From Beroe forskalii (taxonomy: Eukaryota; Ctenophora; Nuda; Beroida; Beroidae): a stretch of 64,000 bases of DNA. Location of the stretch: the NCBI GenBank assembly GCA_011033025.1, contig WFMF01000318.1, positions 1 through 64,000 on the forward strand, written 5' to 3'. The translations under genes were made by a program, and so were the position numbers. The notes below the pieces were generated by a model that saw only the letters and a program-made list of their open reading frames with translations, did not search any database and was not told the origin of the DNA. This document shows, piece by piece, positions 53,336-64,000 of the stretch. The stretch's first letter is position 1; every line of letters starts with the position of its first letter.

Positions 53336-53812
53336 ATATTGCGAGAGGGTGGCAAGCCCCTCTACATGGTGATTGGTGCGTTTTCTTGCTTCTTAATATG
53401 AGAATAATTAGCTTTGAGCATTGCGCATTTGACTGAGTGAAAAAGAAATTCAGTTTGGGTAAAATATTTCACGGACGAAAATTACGCTTCAAATTTTGAA
53501 CATTTGAACAAAAATTCCGAAATTTTCGGCTCGATTTCTCTGACAATATTCATATTTGACTAGGTTATTTGCCTTCATAATAACAGGTAATAAGGACGGA
53601 CTTTGGGTAAACGGACGTAAATTTCACGGACGTAAAATTCCGCAATTCACGGAAATTTTGAACATTTGAACCAAAAATTCGAAATTTTCGGCTCAAAATT
53701 TTGAAGAAAAATTCATCGTCCGGGGGAATACCTTTCTTGATTTCACGTTTGCGGACAAGGGGGAGGGTCGAAAACGAAATTTTGCTTTTTTTATGGATGG
53801 CCCCAAAGGGCC

Positions 53813-53900
53813 GGTTGAAAAAATACCCTTTAAAGTGGAGCCGGTCAAATCAAAGGCCACTTAATTTAGGTAAAATCATACTTTCATGAATTAGCCTATG
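53813..53900. repeat. Second copy of the 2.8 kb TIR-element interior
   Basis: CCGGTTGAAAAAATACCCTT, AAGTGGAGCCGGTCAAATCA and AAGGCCACTTAATTTAGGT resemble 2832-2880. Confidence 0.6.
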
Positions 53901-54257
53901 TAGTTACAAATTCACTGGAACACGATTTGATGACCTAAATCATAATCTTAGACAGGGATAATATTAGACTGGGATTTGGGCCTTTTGATGATAAGTATCA
54001 ACTAGTATAGTGGTTATTTTAGAGCATATAGAGATCCTTGATCTGGTTACCACAAGAAATATTTTTGTCCGTCCATATATGTCGGTGGTGTGGTGGGTTT
54101 CCACTTCTTCCACGATTCGAAAAACTTGAATTTAAGATTTTTTTTCTAAAATTATTTGTGCTTTTTATTTGTTTTCGCAGTGCAGGAAAACTTGCCGAAA
54201 CGAAAATTATATAACATTTACTCTTTATAGTTATAGTTATACAGCTTTTATCTATCA

Positions 54258-55040
54258 CTAGTCGGTTCCCGTCCTACGGACGGCGAATGATGGCAGCCGC
54301 ATGAGCTAACGGCCACATGTCCTTTACAGTGATTTGACCGTGCAAGTTTGGAGGGGAAATGCGAAACCTTTAAATTCTGTGAAAAAAAAGCTTCCCACGC
54401 CCCCAACGGTAACCCAATATTGCCGACAATATTCTCAAAACCTTTACACATCATAAGCAACTCCATAGCGAAGGAATTTTGAAAAAATTCGAAACTTTGA
54501 TTTTTGCGAAAAAAAGGGCGTGGCCTCCCACGCCCCTCAGGGTGACCCAATAATTCGGACAAAATTCTCAAAATTAGTTTTCATCATAAGGAACTCGATG
54601 GCGAAGGAATTTTGAAAAAATTCAAAACTTTGATTTTTGCGAAAAAAAGGGCGTGGCCTCCCACGCCCCTCAGGGTGACCCAATAATTCGGACAAAATTC
54701 TAAAAAGTTTTATTCATCATGAGCAACTCGATGGCGAAGGAATTTTGGAAAAATTCGAAAGTTCAATTTTTGCGGAAAAAAAGGGCGTTGTCTCCCACGC
54801 CCCTCAGGGTGACCCAATAATTCGGACAAAATTCTCAAAATTTTTATTCATCATAAGGAACTCGATAGCGAAGGAATTTTGAAAAAATTCGAAAGTTTGA
54901 TTTTTGTGAAAAAAGGGCGTGGCCTCCCACGCCCCTCAGGGTGGCCGAAAAAATTTCTCATTATTTTTCTGATTTATTATAAAGTTTTTGCAACACGACT
55001 AAAGAATAATTTCGTTGCCTACTTGAATTTGCTAACGCCT
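54258..55040 (-). mobile_element. Helitron-like non-autonomous element, copy B
   Basis: Reverse-complement relative of 17500-18277 with the same 3' hairpin (CCGTCCGTAGGACGG), GAACCGA and terminal CTAG followed by T on the minus strand. Four to five copies of the about 125 bp GGCGTGGGAGGCCACGCCC unit form the body. Confidence 0.72.
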
Positions 55041-55326
55041 GTCGGCCACATATCTCTTTTATAAAGTCGCGAATCGTGTTTCTTTGTACGTCACGCGTCA
55101 TGGCAACGCTCGCGCAATGCACGAGCAGATGAGTAGCGCGCGCTCATTTCGGTTTAATGCTGTTTTGATTTCGGAGCTTTATACCTAACTTTTGATTGGA
55201 ATGGAATTTTTGATGCGGTAAAAAGTATTTAATCAATGGGCATGATTGGGTTTGAAATTTGCGAACGAGATGCTGCGTAGCAGTGCCGAGTGAGCTGTGT
55301 AATTGCTGGCCCAACGGGCCTGCTAG
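55041..55326 (+). mobile_element. Possible second Helitron-like 3' end
   Basis: The segment ends in a hairpin GGCCC-AAC-GGGCC (55308-55320), TG and CTAG (55323-55326), then T. It points outward from copy B, so the two may be adjacent elements or one composite. Confidence 0.45.
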
Positions 55327-55386
55327 TATATATATAATATATATATATATATATATTAACAACACGCATTATATATAGTAAGATTG
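55327..55386. repeat. (TA)n plus sequence shared with 14941-14980
   Basis: A TA-repeat followed by TTAACAACACGCATTATATA and TAGTAAGAT is the reverse complement of 14942-14980. Confidence 0.8.
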
Positions 55387-55476
55387 TCTATTTTGTATCT
55401 ACATCATCTATATTGATTTTGAATATTGAATTTTGATTGCTTGTTAAACTTTACAGTAACAGAGTTAGCGGCCATT

Positions 55477-55605
55477 ATGGACGAAGACTTGTGGGGTATT
55501 TTAGATGAAATAAAGGAAACAATCGAATGGGAAGAACTGGAATTGCCTGTTTATACACAATTTCTTGTCCTCGTTGAGTCGGAGGGAGAACTTTTGGAGG
55601 AATGG
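55477..55605 (+). CDS. Multi-pass membrane protein, exon a
   Basis: From ATG: DEDLWGILDEIKETIEWEEL, ELPVYTQFLVLVESEGELLE, EW, then GTGAGT in phase 0. The frame is open upstream to an acceptor TTTACAG at 55456 (phase 1), so the protein may begin earlier. Acidic extracellular or cytosolic segment. Confidence 0.7.
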
Positions 55606-55768
55606 GTGAGTTGTGAATGTGAGATTCATTCGTTTCCTCTTCCAGTATCGATATGAAGGATGCATTAGGGTCTATTTAGGTTAATGGTGCATTTAGGATA
55701 CATCTGTTGACTGGTCATTGACTTGCAAGGGACCTGTTTAAATCATTGATATTTGATAATTTCTACAG

Positions 55769-56893
55769 GACGTTACTGAAGAGGTGAACACTTGGGGCAT
55801 GACAATGATCAATTACACCAATGCAATACATAATCTTTCCTTCGAAATGGCATACCTTGAACCACAGTTGGTAGATTTTTTGCCGAATGCCACTGCCAAT
55901 GCCTTAGAAGCTTTTACTACAAACCTTACACTTACAGTAAAACATGATATCTTTGATTTTGTTGAAACCTCCACTGGCGTTGATTTTTCACGCTACATTA
56001 ATGGCGTCTTTATCATGAACTTTATTTCAGCTATACTATTCTTGGTAAATGGTATAGTGGGGCTTAAGAAGGCTTACAAAAATAAGGCTGCATATCCTGG
56101 TATAGTAACTTTCGTCAAAGCAAGTGTGTTTATCGCAGGGATTATCATTGGAATACTCGAGCTTGCTTCTGAATTTATCAAAATGATAATCGCATTTAGT
56201 AGCGTTACAAATACGAGCATAATTGTGTCCCATGCTGCTGTTTTGTTCCAAGCTGTAGTAGGAATAGCACTAAAACAGATAGTGATATCGTTTAAGTTGG
56301 AAAAGTTTTTTGCCTATTGCTTCCAAACAGTTGCAGTAATAAAACCATTCTATTTCCGAGAAAATAAGAATGGCTTAAGTAAAGCATTGTGCATTGAGGT
56401 TATTTTTAGTCTAGTTCTGATTCTAGCTGGATTTACCAGCTGGTGCCTCATAATCATATTGAGAGAAGATAGCTACCCGAGCTGCATTACTATGGTAGAA
56501 ATAGTCAGAGCATGGGATAAAACTGTTAAGTACACAATGTTTTTCGCTTTTCTAATTTGCGTCCTTGCAAGCTCAGTTTATTTCATAGGCTTTTGTAAGA
56601 ACCTCCTAAAACTCAGAATGAAAAAGCACAGTGAAAGTTTTGATGACGGATGGGCACAATTTTTGTCCACGTTGGCATCGAGTACCGTTGAAATTTGCTA
56701 TGACATAGCCATGATATCGTACATCCTGTTCTTTGAGAAAAAGAACTTAACGACGTATTACATGCATGCTGAATTGCCTGACAGATGGGCCGGTAGAGAG
56801 AGGAGCAGTAAAATGACTGAGCTCTGCAGTAGGAACCTCCTTATTTACCACTTGGGGGGTGCCAATACCATGCTGTCTATCCTTGCTTTCCAG
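55769..56893 (+). CDS. Multi-pass membrane protein, exon b (about 7 TM)
   Basis: 375 codons. Starts DVTEEVNTWGMTMINYTNAI with N-x-T/S sites, then about seven hydrophobic spans: FISAILFLVNGIVG, ASVFIAGIIIGILEL, AAVLFQAVVGIAL, VIFSLVLILAGFTSWCLII, FFAFLICVLASSVYFIGF, VEICYDIAMISYILFF, and LIYHLGGANTMLSILAFQ. Loops are Lys-rich on one side (LKKAYKNKAAY, LRMKKHSE). Ends at GTAATT in phase 0; the remaining C-terminus was not found. I see no GPCR, transporter or channel signature, so the family is unknown. Confidence 0.85.
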
Positions 56894-57764
56894 GTAATTT
56901 GCAATCCTTCAGAATAAGATATCAAAAAACATTTACAATTACATAGTTTGGGTTGATTGATTGAAAACCCTCGTGAGGGCACCGCTAAGGGCTTTTAAAT
57001 ATATGATATTATATTGCAGCTACATTCAAAAAAATATATGGATATACTATAATCACTTATTAGTTTATTATAAACGCTGGGAAATCACTCAATAAAATAG
57101 AAATATAGAAAGTAAAACTTCAAGTCAAGCTATAAGTATATGCCATCTTCGGCTCACCGTCTATACTTTTTGAAATCACTTTTTTTTCAACTTTCATTCT
57201 AATTAAGAGTAGTGATTGGATGAGCTTGAAGTCTGTGAGTCAGATGATTGAGAGTAAGACTAAATGAACTGAAAAAGGATTAACAAAAACGAAAATGTAA
57301 AGTCAAGAAACATGGGAAATGTTAATGAGAAACAGATAAACCCATGCTTCAATTGTAGCTATAAGTATAAGGGAAACGGATAAAATAAGTTTTGATATTT
57401 TTTTTCTTGTGAATTAGCAATTGATATCTATGGAAAAAAGACAAAAACGAAAATGTGGAGACAAGAAACATAAGAAAGACAAACAGATAAAGCTATGTTC
57501 TATTGATAATACTAATAGAAGTTCCACGACTGATTGGGACTGAAGAATAAGAATATGGCAGAAGGATATTCTTACTCGTCAGTATCAAATAGACGGGGAG
57601 GGGGACCACTACACTGACAGTTAGAGTTACTCACTTGCAGTTTTTTTTGCTTTGTTTTAATTTACCACGTTTGGGGACGTGTACCCAACTATATTGCTCG
57701 TTATTATCAATTTCAGTTTCAAATTTGAAGTTTGCTTGCTTTCATTTATTGGCGAAAGTGTCAT
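56894..57764. other. Non-coding, no further exon seen
   Basis: AT-rich. Similar phrases ACAAAAACGAAAATGT(A/G)..AGTCAAGAAACAT at 57283 and 57442 indicate an old about 160 bp duplication. Confidence 0.5.
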
Positions 57765-59029
57765 ACCTGGTAGCACCTTGACCTATCACCAATGGTTCCA
57801 CTAAATGGCACCAATGGAGATCCATTGGTACCAATGATGATAGCTGAAATGGCACCAATGGTGCACCCTATCGCCATTTGTATTTTTGTACCAATACAAT
57901 TGGCGATCACCATTGGTACCATTGGCGATCGCTATTGGATGCCAATTGAACATTGAACCATTTAAATGGTGCCAATGGCGCCATTAAGAAGCGACACTAA
58001 AGTCAAGATTGCCATTAGAGGGGAGTGGCACCAATGGCGCTATTGGCGACAATGATGCCATTGGTGCCAATGGTGCCATTAAAATGGTGCCATTGGCGAC
58101 AATGGTATTGGTAACAATGGTGCAATTGGCGCCATTGCCCATTGGTATCAATCGTGCCATTTAAAATAGCGACAATGGACAATGGTGCCGTTGGCACCAA
58201 TGGGACATTGGCACCATTGGACTTATTGGTACCAATGGTGTCATTGGCGCCACTGGCACCATTTAAATGGCATCAATGTTGCCACCGTTTCTATTGCTAA
58301 CATTGGCACCAATGGTATCATTGGCGCCACTAACACCATTAAAATGGCACCAATGCAGGTACCATTGACACCTATGGTACCATTGGCACCTATGGTACCA
58401 ATGGCGCCAAATAAATTACGCCAATTTTGCCAATGGCACTAATGCAATATTTAGGGCCATTTAAATTGCGCCGTTGGTACCAATACCATAGGTGTCAATG
58501 GCACCATTGGCCCCAATGGCACCATTCGTGCCATTTAAATGGTTCCAGTGGCGCCAATGGCTCCATTGGACTCAATTAGCCAAATGTTCCAAATTATATG
58601 GTATTGGTAGCAATGACACCAATTTCGCTATTTAGATGACTCCATTGGTGCCAATGGCACCATCGTTACCATTGGCGATTTCTTAATGGCGCCATTGGCA
58701 CCAGTTAAAATTTAACTGGTGCCAATGGCGCCATTAAGAAATCGCCAGTGGTAACGCAACGATGGTGCCATTGGCACCAATGGTGTCATCTAAATAGCGA
58801 AATTGGTGCCATTGTACATTGGTACAAAATACCATATTTGGAACATTTGGCTTAAATGGTTCCATTGGCATCCAATGGCGATCGCCAATGGTACCAATGG
58901 TGATAGCTGAAAATGATATGGTGATCGCCAATGGTGTCATTTCAGCCATCACCATTGGTATAACCAATGGATCTTCATTGGTGCCATTTAAAGTGGCGCC
59001 ATTGGTGATCATAATATGTGGTACCAGGT
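57765..59029. mobile_element. 1.26 kb foldback element of CCAATGG palindromes
   Basis: Built almost wholly from ACCAATGG/CCATTGGT words. A near-perfect palindrome is centred at 58710 (arms CCAGTTAAA/TTTAACTGG) with tight arms of about 90 bp each way and looser ones of about 320 bp. The left end (from ACCTGGTAGCACC) also matches the inverted right end (GGTACCAGGT) through GATCCATTGGT, GATAGCTGAAATG and CGATCGC.ATTGGATGCCAA. No gene. Confidence 0.85.
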
Positions 59030-59086
59030 CAATGATCAATCTCAAAATAAGCAGATTCTGATTTGTCGTATGATGTATGACCCGCT

Positions 59087-59144
59087 GACGCCAGCTGCGA
59101 AGCGGCTGGCGTCTCGATGAGAATCAGCGGTGCTGATTCTCGAG
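59087..59144. repeat. Two adjacent perfect hairpins
   Basis: GACGCCAGC..GCTGGCGTC (59087-59113) and GAGAATCAGC-ggt-GCTGATTCTC (59119-59141) stand side by side. Confidence 0.9.
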
Positions 59145-59596
59145 AGGGTCTGTCAACGCCAGACAAATTCTGATTAGAGCGCCGAGGAGACAATTTAAAA
59201 AAATTCAACCACCCTGACGAGTTGGTCTAGCGTGGCGTGGTTTCACGGCTACAGCGAACTGGTAGCAGAACGGAACTGCTTCGCTATGCGCCGTGGTTCC
59301 ATGCTGCACTGCGTACTAGCGTATACAGTATAGCGACCAGCCGACCAAGCTATGTGGCGTGTCACCATGGTACGGTATGGAGTGTGGTAGATTGCGCATT
59401 GCATGCATGCATGCATCAGCATGATATTGGACATGTATCATCCGCGTCGTTTATTATCCTTATATTACTCCATGTTACGGCGCTCGACAGACGTTGATTG
59501 CTAAACACGTATGTCCCTGTTTGCGTTGCGCGCTTCCTCAGAACAGGGAAGTGCGCGGCGCGTACACACACCTATGCTATGCGGGCTTAGGAATTC

Positions 59597-59664
59597 TTTG
59601 GACGGTCACATATTTGATAGCGGGATAGCCATCCATGGATGGCTATCAAATGTGACCGTCCAAA
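59597..59664. repeat. Long hairpin with central perfect palindrome
   Basis: TTTGGACGGTCACAT..TTTGATAG is inverted on the right; the centre GATAGCCATCCA/TGGATGGCTATC is a perfect 24 bp palindrome. Its right arm continues into a repeat also present at 35875-35946. Confidence 0.9.
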
Positions 59665-59764
59665 TGCATGGAACAAATGTATTGTGCGCGCGGGACCGCG
59701 GGGTAGCTGTAGGTAACATCTTACGAGCGCGAACAAACAGGGACACGTATCATGTGGTAAGTTG

Positions 59765-60000
59765 GTAACCCTGGCTCCCGTAAACAGGGCGCCGCGCGCG
59801 CGTAAAAGCTAGGGACCCGGTTAGAGCAAGGACCAGGACCCTGGCCAGCTGGAATTGTTAATTCCAAACCTTGTGTGAGGCGAGGGCGTGAAGAGGGGCA
59901 GGCAACATCTGCCAAAGAGTTGTTGGAGAGTGTTGTGGCTTGACTTTAACATTTAAAAAAGTTTGTTGCTGAAAAGCAAACATTTTTCTACCTTATACTT
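59765..60000. other. Spacer with GC-rich repeat remnant
   Basis: GCGCCGCGCGCGCG followed by GGTTAGAGCAAGG resembles the small hairpin elements at 2701 and 5927. Confidence 0.4.
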
Positions 60001-60010
60001 TTAGAAAAAG

Positions 60011-60100
60011 TTCATGAGCTATCTATAGCCATGAGCTATCTATAGCCATGAGCTATCTATAGCCGTGAGCTATCTATAGCCATGAGCTATCTATAGCCAT
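60011..60100. repeat. 17-bp tandem repeat, about 5 copies
   Basis: Unit ATGAGCTATCTATAGCC, nearly perfect. Confidence 0.95.
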
Positions 60101-60857
60101 GAAACTCTTAAACAGCTCATCCATATTACAAAGCCTGTATTTGTTTCACAAAGAAGACTGATTTTATGTAACTTTTCCTTTGCTTAGTTTACCTAGTTTT
60201 TGGTGCCAGTTGATATGTCTATTTGAGTGAATCCTTGCCATTTTTTTTGCCGGATATGAGCATAAAATATAATAATACATTTATGTTAATACATTTATGT
60301 TAATTTAAAACTAGTTTGTTGGAAATTTTCATTGAAAATGTGTTTAACTTGATTGCTTATAGAATCGGATGAGGAGGACCCCATAGTGAAGCACTAATTG
60401 CAAAATGGATCCAAATCAGATCTACTTTACACTGCAAGCTTTACTGTGAGTTCGAGAATTTTTTAAACATATTCACAATACTTATCCTTCAAATCTGCTC
60501 ATGTTCAAGAAATATCACGCTTCATAGAAAATATGCAAGAAGGGAGTATTATATGAGAATATAGTCCCGAAAGAAGTGTCTTGAAAAAACCTCAAAGGCC
60601 AAAACAGAAAATCAATGCAGGAAAATCAGATTATGAAAAAGAAACATCCCCTCTCGAGAATACAATATTGAACATGAGTATATTATTTCTCACCTTCAGA
60701 AAAGTCCATTTGGGCAAAAGCACTTTCCTGAATTAGCAAAAAGTTTGATTTTTTCAAATTTGAATAAATAAATTATCAAAAACTTGGCATGCCTATTTGA
60801 GGCTAAACGTTTGCCCAATTTTATGAAAAAGTTTCATTTGAAATTCGTTGTGTTTGT
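60101..60857. other. Region before LINE ORF1 (probable 5' UTR in part)
   Basis: No coding frame; the boundary of the retrotransposon could not be fixed. Confidence 0.4.
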
Positions 60858-61997
60858 TTGCTTGCTATCATGAACTCAAATGATCTGTTTGAAACTGAAC
60901 AGAACAAAGAATGTGCCAATTCTAGTGATGTTCATGTTACCAAAAGGCTATGGAGTGATGTTGGAGGTGATGGAGAGGTGAATGGATATTCTTCAGATTG
61001 TGACTTTACTGTAAGATCAGGGCGAGATGCTACATTTTCTGAGTCCAACTGGTCACTGAAGCGACCACATCAGAAATCTTACAGTTTCAGGTCACCCTCA
61101 GGAAGATCACCTGCTGGTAAGAAGGCTGCTATTGCTAAAGACCAGTGCCCATGTCTTAAGGATGTTTCAGAGTCATGTTCGATATCATGTCAATCCTGTG
61201 ATCAATGGTATCACTGTGACTGTGTGGGTCTCAGGAGTCTCAGACAAGCCAGTGTAGAACAAATAGTTGGTTGGAAATGTTTTGAATGTTTCAAGCCCCT
61301 GTTTGCCCATTCAAAAAGCAAGGATGTAGACTTCCGGGCTATTGTGAAAGAGGAGGTTGAACAAGCTTGTTCTATCACAATAAAGGAATTGGTGGTTTCT
61401 GCTACACAGGAAGCAGTTGGTAAAGCCACTCAAGGTTTAGTGGAACAATTTTCAAAGAAAACGAATGAATCTGTGAAGACATTTGCTGAAGTCACAGTTG
61501 GTCGATCACATGAAGTTCAGAAGAAAATGATGGAAGATGTTAAACAAGCTACAGCATCAAATGTGGTCATTGGTGAAGTCTGTAGAAAAATTGATATACA
61601 TCAAGTGGAAAGAGAGAAACGTAAATGCAATGTTATTATCAACAAAATACCAGAGGCAAAGGGTACCTTAACTGGCAATGAAATCAAAGATCATGACATC
61701 AATTACCTACTCAAAAATTTGGGTATGGACAAGAGAGACATCAGGCATTGTTTCAGGACTGGTAAAATTGTTAAAAATTCAGATGGTGTTGATATTCCAA
61801 GACCACTTGTTGTCATTATGAGAGATGAAGAAACTGCTCAATATTGGCATGATTATGGGCGGGGGTACCATGTGGAAGGTACAGATTTATGGGTAAATCC
61901 AGACTTGTGCCGGGCAGACAGGCACACCCATTTTTTACTGAAACAGCAGCGGAGACAAAGGTTGAAAGAAGCATCAGCTGTCCCAAAGCAACAATAA
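60858..61997 (+). CDS. Non-LTR retrotransposon ORF1 with PHD finger
   Basis: 379 codons, intact. Residues 97-144 form a PHD-type zinc finger (CPC, CSISCQSCDQWYHCDC, WKCFEC). About residues 155-250 are helical/coiled-coil. Residues 255-375 look like an RRM-like nucleic-acid binding part (KRKCNVIINKIPE, RPLVVIMRDEETAQYW) with a basic end (KQQRRQRLK). This layout is known from CR1/L2-like LINE ORF1 proteins, which bind the element's RNA. The first ATG lies at 60870 or 60858; either is possible. Confidence 0.9.
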   Translation: MLAIMNSNDLFETEQNKECANSSDVHVTKRLWSDVGGDGEVNGYSSDCDFTVRSGRDATFSESNWSLKRPHQKSYSFRSPSGRSPAGKKAAIAKDQCPCLKDVSESCSISCQSCDQWYHCDCVGLRSLRQASVEQIVGWKCFECFKPLFAHSKSKDVDFRAIVKEEVEQACSITIKELVVSATQEAVGKATQGLVEQFSKKTNESVKTFAEVTVGRSHEVQKKMMEDVKQATASNVVIGEVCRKIDIHQVEREKRKCNVIINKIPEAKGTLTGNEIKDHDINYLLKNLGMDKRDIRHCFRTGKIVKNSDGVDIPRPLVVIMRDEETAQYWHDYGRGYHVEGTDLWVNPDLCRADRHTHFLLKQQRRQRLKEASAVPKQQ

Positions 61998-62125
61998 TTG
62001 TTGATGTAAATCAGGGCATTCAAAACAATGTCAATCATCTCAGAGTCTTTTATACAAATGCTTGTTGTCTTACCAACAAAATGACTGAAATGAAACAACT
62101 GTTGTTAAATGAGCATTTTGATGTA
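61992..62125 (+). CDS. LINE ORF2 start: endonuclease N-terminus (interrupted)
   Basis: In another frame than ORF1: NHLRVFYTNACCLTNKMTEM, then KQLLLNEHFDV. VFYTNA.CLTNK..E....L is the first block of apurinic-like endonucleases of LINEs. The frame is broken at 62125 by an inserted DNA element. Confidence 0.85.
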
Positions 62126-63961
62126 CGGGTATATGCCCCACAAAATAACACGCCCCACAAAATACATAATTTTCTTTTTCATCATATAAGTAAATAAATA
62201 TGATCTTTCATACTGTTGAAGTTAATAACACATAAACTAGTATCTTATGTGAAGATTTCCTGATAAAAAATCATGGCTTTAGGTGAATTTTTTCATTCAA
62301 TTTTTCCCTTGAAAGTGAAAAATGATGGTGATTAGGAAAATTGATTTGCATATATCCTCATTATTTTTGAGAGAAATTTGTTATAAATCGAGTAGTTGAA
62401 TACTTCTCCATTAATTTCAAATTGATATAAGAAATTCCATGATCAAATTTCGAAAAGTATAGGAATTATTCAAAAAAATTGACTTAGCCCCACAAAATAA
62501 CATGGAATGCCCCACAAAATAACATAGCTAAATTCAAGGTTTTCATGAACTTCAACAAGTCTACAATGCTTATTTGACTTCATTATATGATGAATAGTAT
62601 TCAAGAAGCATGTAATTCACAATGAGACATAAAGTTTATGAAGAGTGTAAAAAGCCAATATTTACCATGCCCCACAAAATAACACTATATTTCAAATATG
62701 CCCACAAAATATATCTAAGTTCCATACAAAGTTGTGGTGAAAGCAAAAAACAGTAAAATAAAGATGAATCATGTAAGGACCACTAATTGAAGGTAGTTTA
62801 CATATCAAAAAAGCAGAAAATTGTTTGCTATGAGCATCAATATTCTTGAATTCTTGCAGATTTATCTACAGGTGACTGATAAATTTCATCAAAATCAGTG
62901 CAGTGTTAAGGTTTGAATTTGAACTTTGAAGATCAAATCAATGTGATTGAATGTGACTCTTTCACTACTACTAAAGTACTAATAAACTTAACAATTATTT
63001 GATTCTCATGATCATCTGGTTTCATGACCTACTGTACTGTTTTTCACATGTAATGATTGCAAATTATGATAGAGGTTCCTGGCCAAAAATACCACAAAAT
63101 GACATAAGCAATAGCAGAATAACCACCCAACCTGGTTTAAAATGTGTATGCAAATAAAACGTCTAATTCATGTCAATTTATAGACTGGACATAATAGCCT
63201 GAACTTTAATCAAAGGACAAAAATGCATCTGAGCAATATCCAATAAGCTAATATACATAGATGCCCCCAACACATCATAATTTTTCAGTATAAAAACCCT
63301 TAAACCCTCGAACAATGATTTTCTATCTTCATAAACTTGTCAGACCAACATCTAAAGTAGTCTTGGGTGTCTGACTATACAAAATTTGAAGCTTATAAGC
63401 TATTATTGCCCCACAAAATATATAACCCAAAAAAAATTAATTTTAGGAAAACTCTGAGTTGGCATAGTGCATATGACTTGCAGTTTACGTTATTTGAGCT
63501 AATGAAGGACAAATTTATAAAAGAGAAATTTCATCTAAATCATAACTTCAAAAAAAATATAACGGTTTTCCTTGATTTGAGTGTCATTTTGTGGGGCTCT
63601 TACAGCTTTCGTGGATCATGAAATCAACAGTAAAGATGATGGAATCCCAAATTGTTTAGTTTGGAGATTTGAAAAGTATCAAAATAGTATAATCGAACGA
63701 AATTTTTGTTACGGTTAATGTTTTTGAAACAATTTCATATTTTTCATGTTGTATATTTTGTGGGTCATGGCAAAAATGAAGGGTGTTTTCACAGAAAATT
63801 TTCTCGTCCACTAAAAGGCTTAATTTTTGTTAAAAATCGGCGTGGAAAACTTTTCTAAGCCTTTTGCTACTATAAGGAATCCTTATTAGTCACATCCTAC
63901 TCAATTTCTCTGGACAAGAGGTATTTGAAAAATCGTATATATTTTGTGGGTCAAATACCCG
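62126..63961. mobile_element. 1,836-bp TA-flanked DNA transposon, non-autonomous
   Basis: Inverted ends CGGGTATATGCCCCACAAAA and CGGGTATTTGACCCACAAAA (about 24 bp), flanked by TA on both sides (62124-62125 and 62962-63963 side at 63962-63963). Removing it with one TA rejoins the endonuclease frame in register. Internal copies of GCCCCACAAAATA are direct in the left part (62134, 62151, 62487, 62507, 62668, 62699, 63407) and inverted in the right part (63586, 63752). TA duplication suggests the Tc1/mariner-type group. No transposase frame. Confidence 0.88.
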
Positions 63962-64000
63962 TAGTGTGTGTATCTGAGACCCACTTTAATGATGAGTTGT
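63962..64000 (+). CDS. LINE ORF2 endonuclease, continuation (cut by window end)
   Basis: VCVSETHFNDEL: the .C.SETH motif with the catalytic glutamate of LINE endonucleases. It continues outside the window. Confidence 0.85.

Overview
The window is eukaryotic and almost certainly from an invertebrate animal. Genes are split by introns with GT/AG borders, proteins carry animal extracellular domains (SRCR, C-type lectin-like, immunoglobulin, von Willebrand type D with C8), and the intergenic DNA is AT-rich and full of transposons, tandem arrays and foldback elements. The species cannot be named from the sequence. A non-bilaterian or marine invertebrate genome is a guess only. Most long open frames are chance readings of repeats; real coding sequence was found by joining exons whose phases agree.

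Layout. 1-5.3 kb: a non-LTR retrotransposon tail, a tandem duplication, and two inverted-repeat elements. 5.76-29.1 kb, minus strand: one large gene, 5' end not found, in which 23 exons join in phase from a beta-rich N-terminal part through a C-type lectin-like domain, an Ig domain and a VWD-C8 module to a stop at 5756. Its introns hold a Harbinger-like MITE, a 5.6 kb nest of TIR and Helitron-like elements, and many minisatellites. A block of five exons (21.5-23.5 kb) is a second, partly decayed copy of the block at 23.5-28.0 kb. 29.1-42.3 kb: gene-poor, with a few coding-like fragments. 42.35-45.9 kb, plus strand: a secreted protein with two SRCR domains. 47.1-47.7 kb, minus: the last two exons of an Ldh_2-type (malate/L-lactate dehydrogenase family) oxidoreductase. 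48.6-49.7 kb, minus: an uninterrupted frame for a secreted cysteine-rich protein. 50.7-52.1 kb: a decayed LINE. 54.3-55.3 kb: Helitron-like termini. 55.5-56.9 kb, plus: two exons of an unrecognised multi-pass membrane protein. 57.8-59.0 kb: a 1.26 kb foldback element. 60.9-64.0 kb: a LINE (ORF1 with PHD finger, start of the endonuclease) split by a 1.84 kb TA-flanked transposon.

Most striking observation: in the large minus-strand gene, and again in the Ldh_2 fragment, splice junctions themselves have been copied in tandem. At least eight junctions (acceptor plus exon start, or exon end plus donor) are repeated from twice to nearly twenty times inside the adjacent intron, so the true site sits beside many decoys. 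Several transposon insertions are proven inside the window by target-site duplications or empty-site copies.
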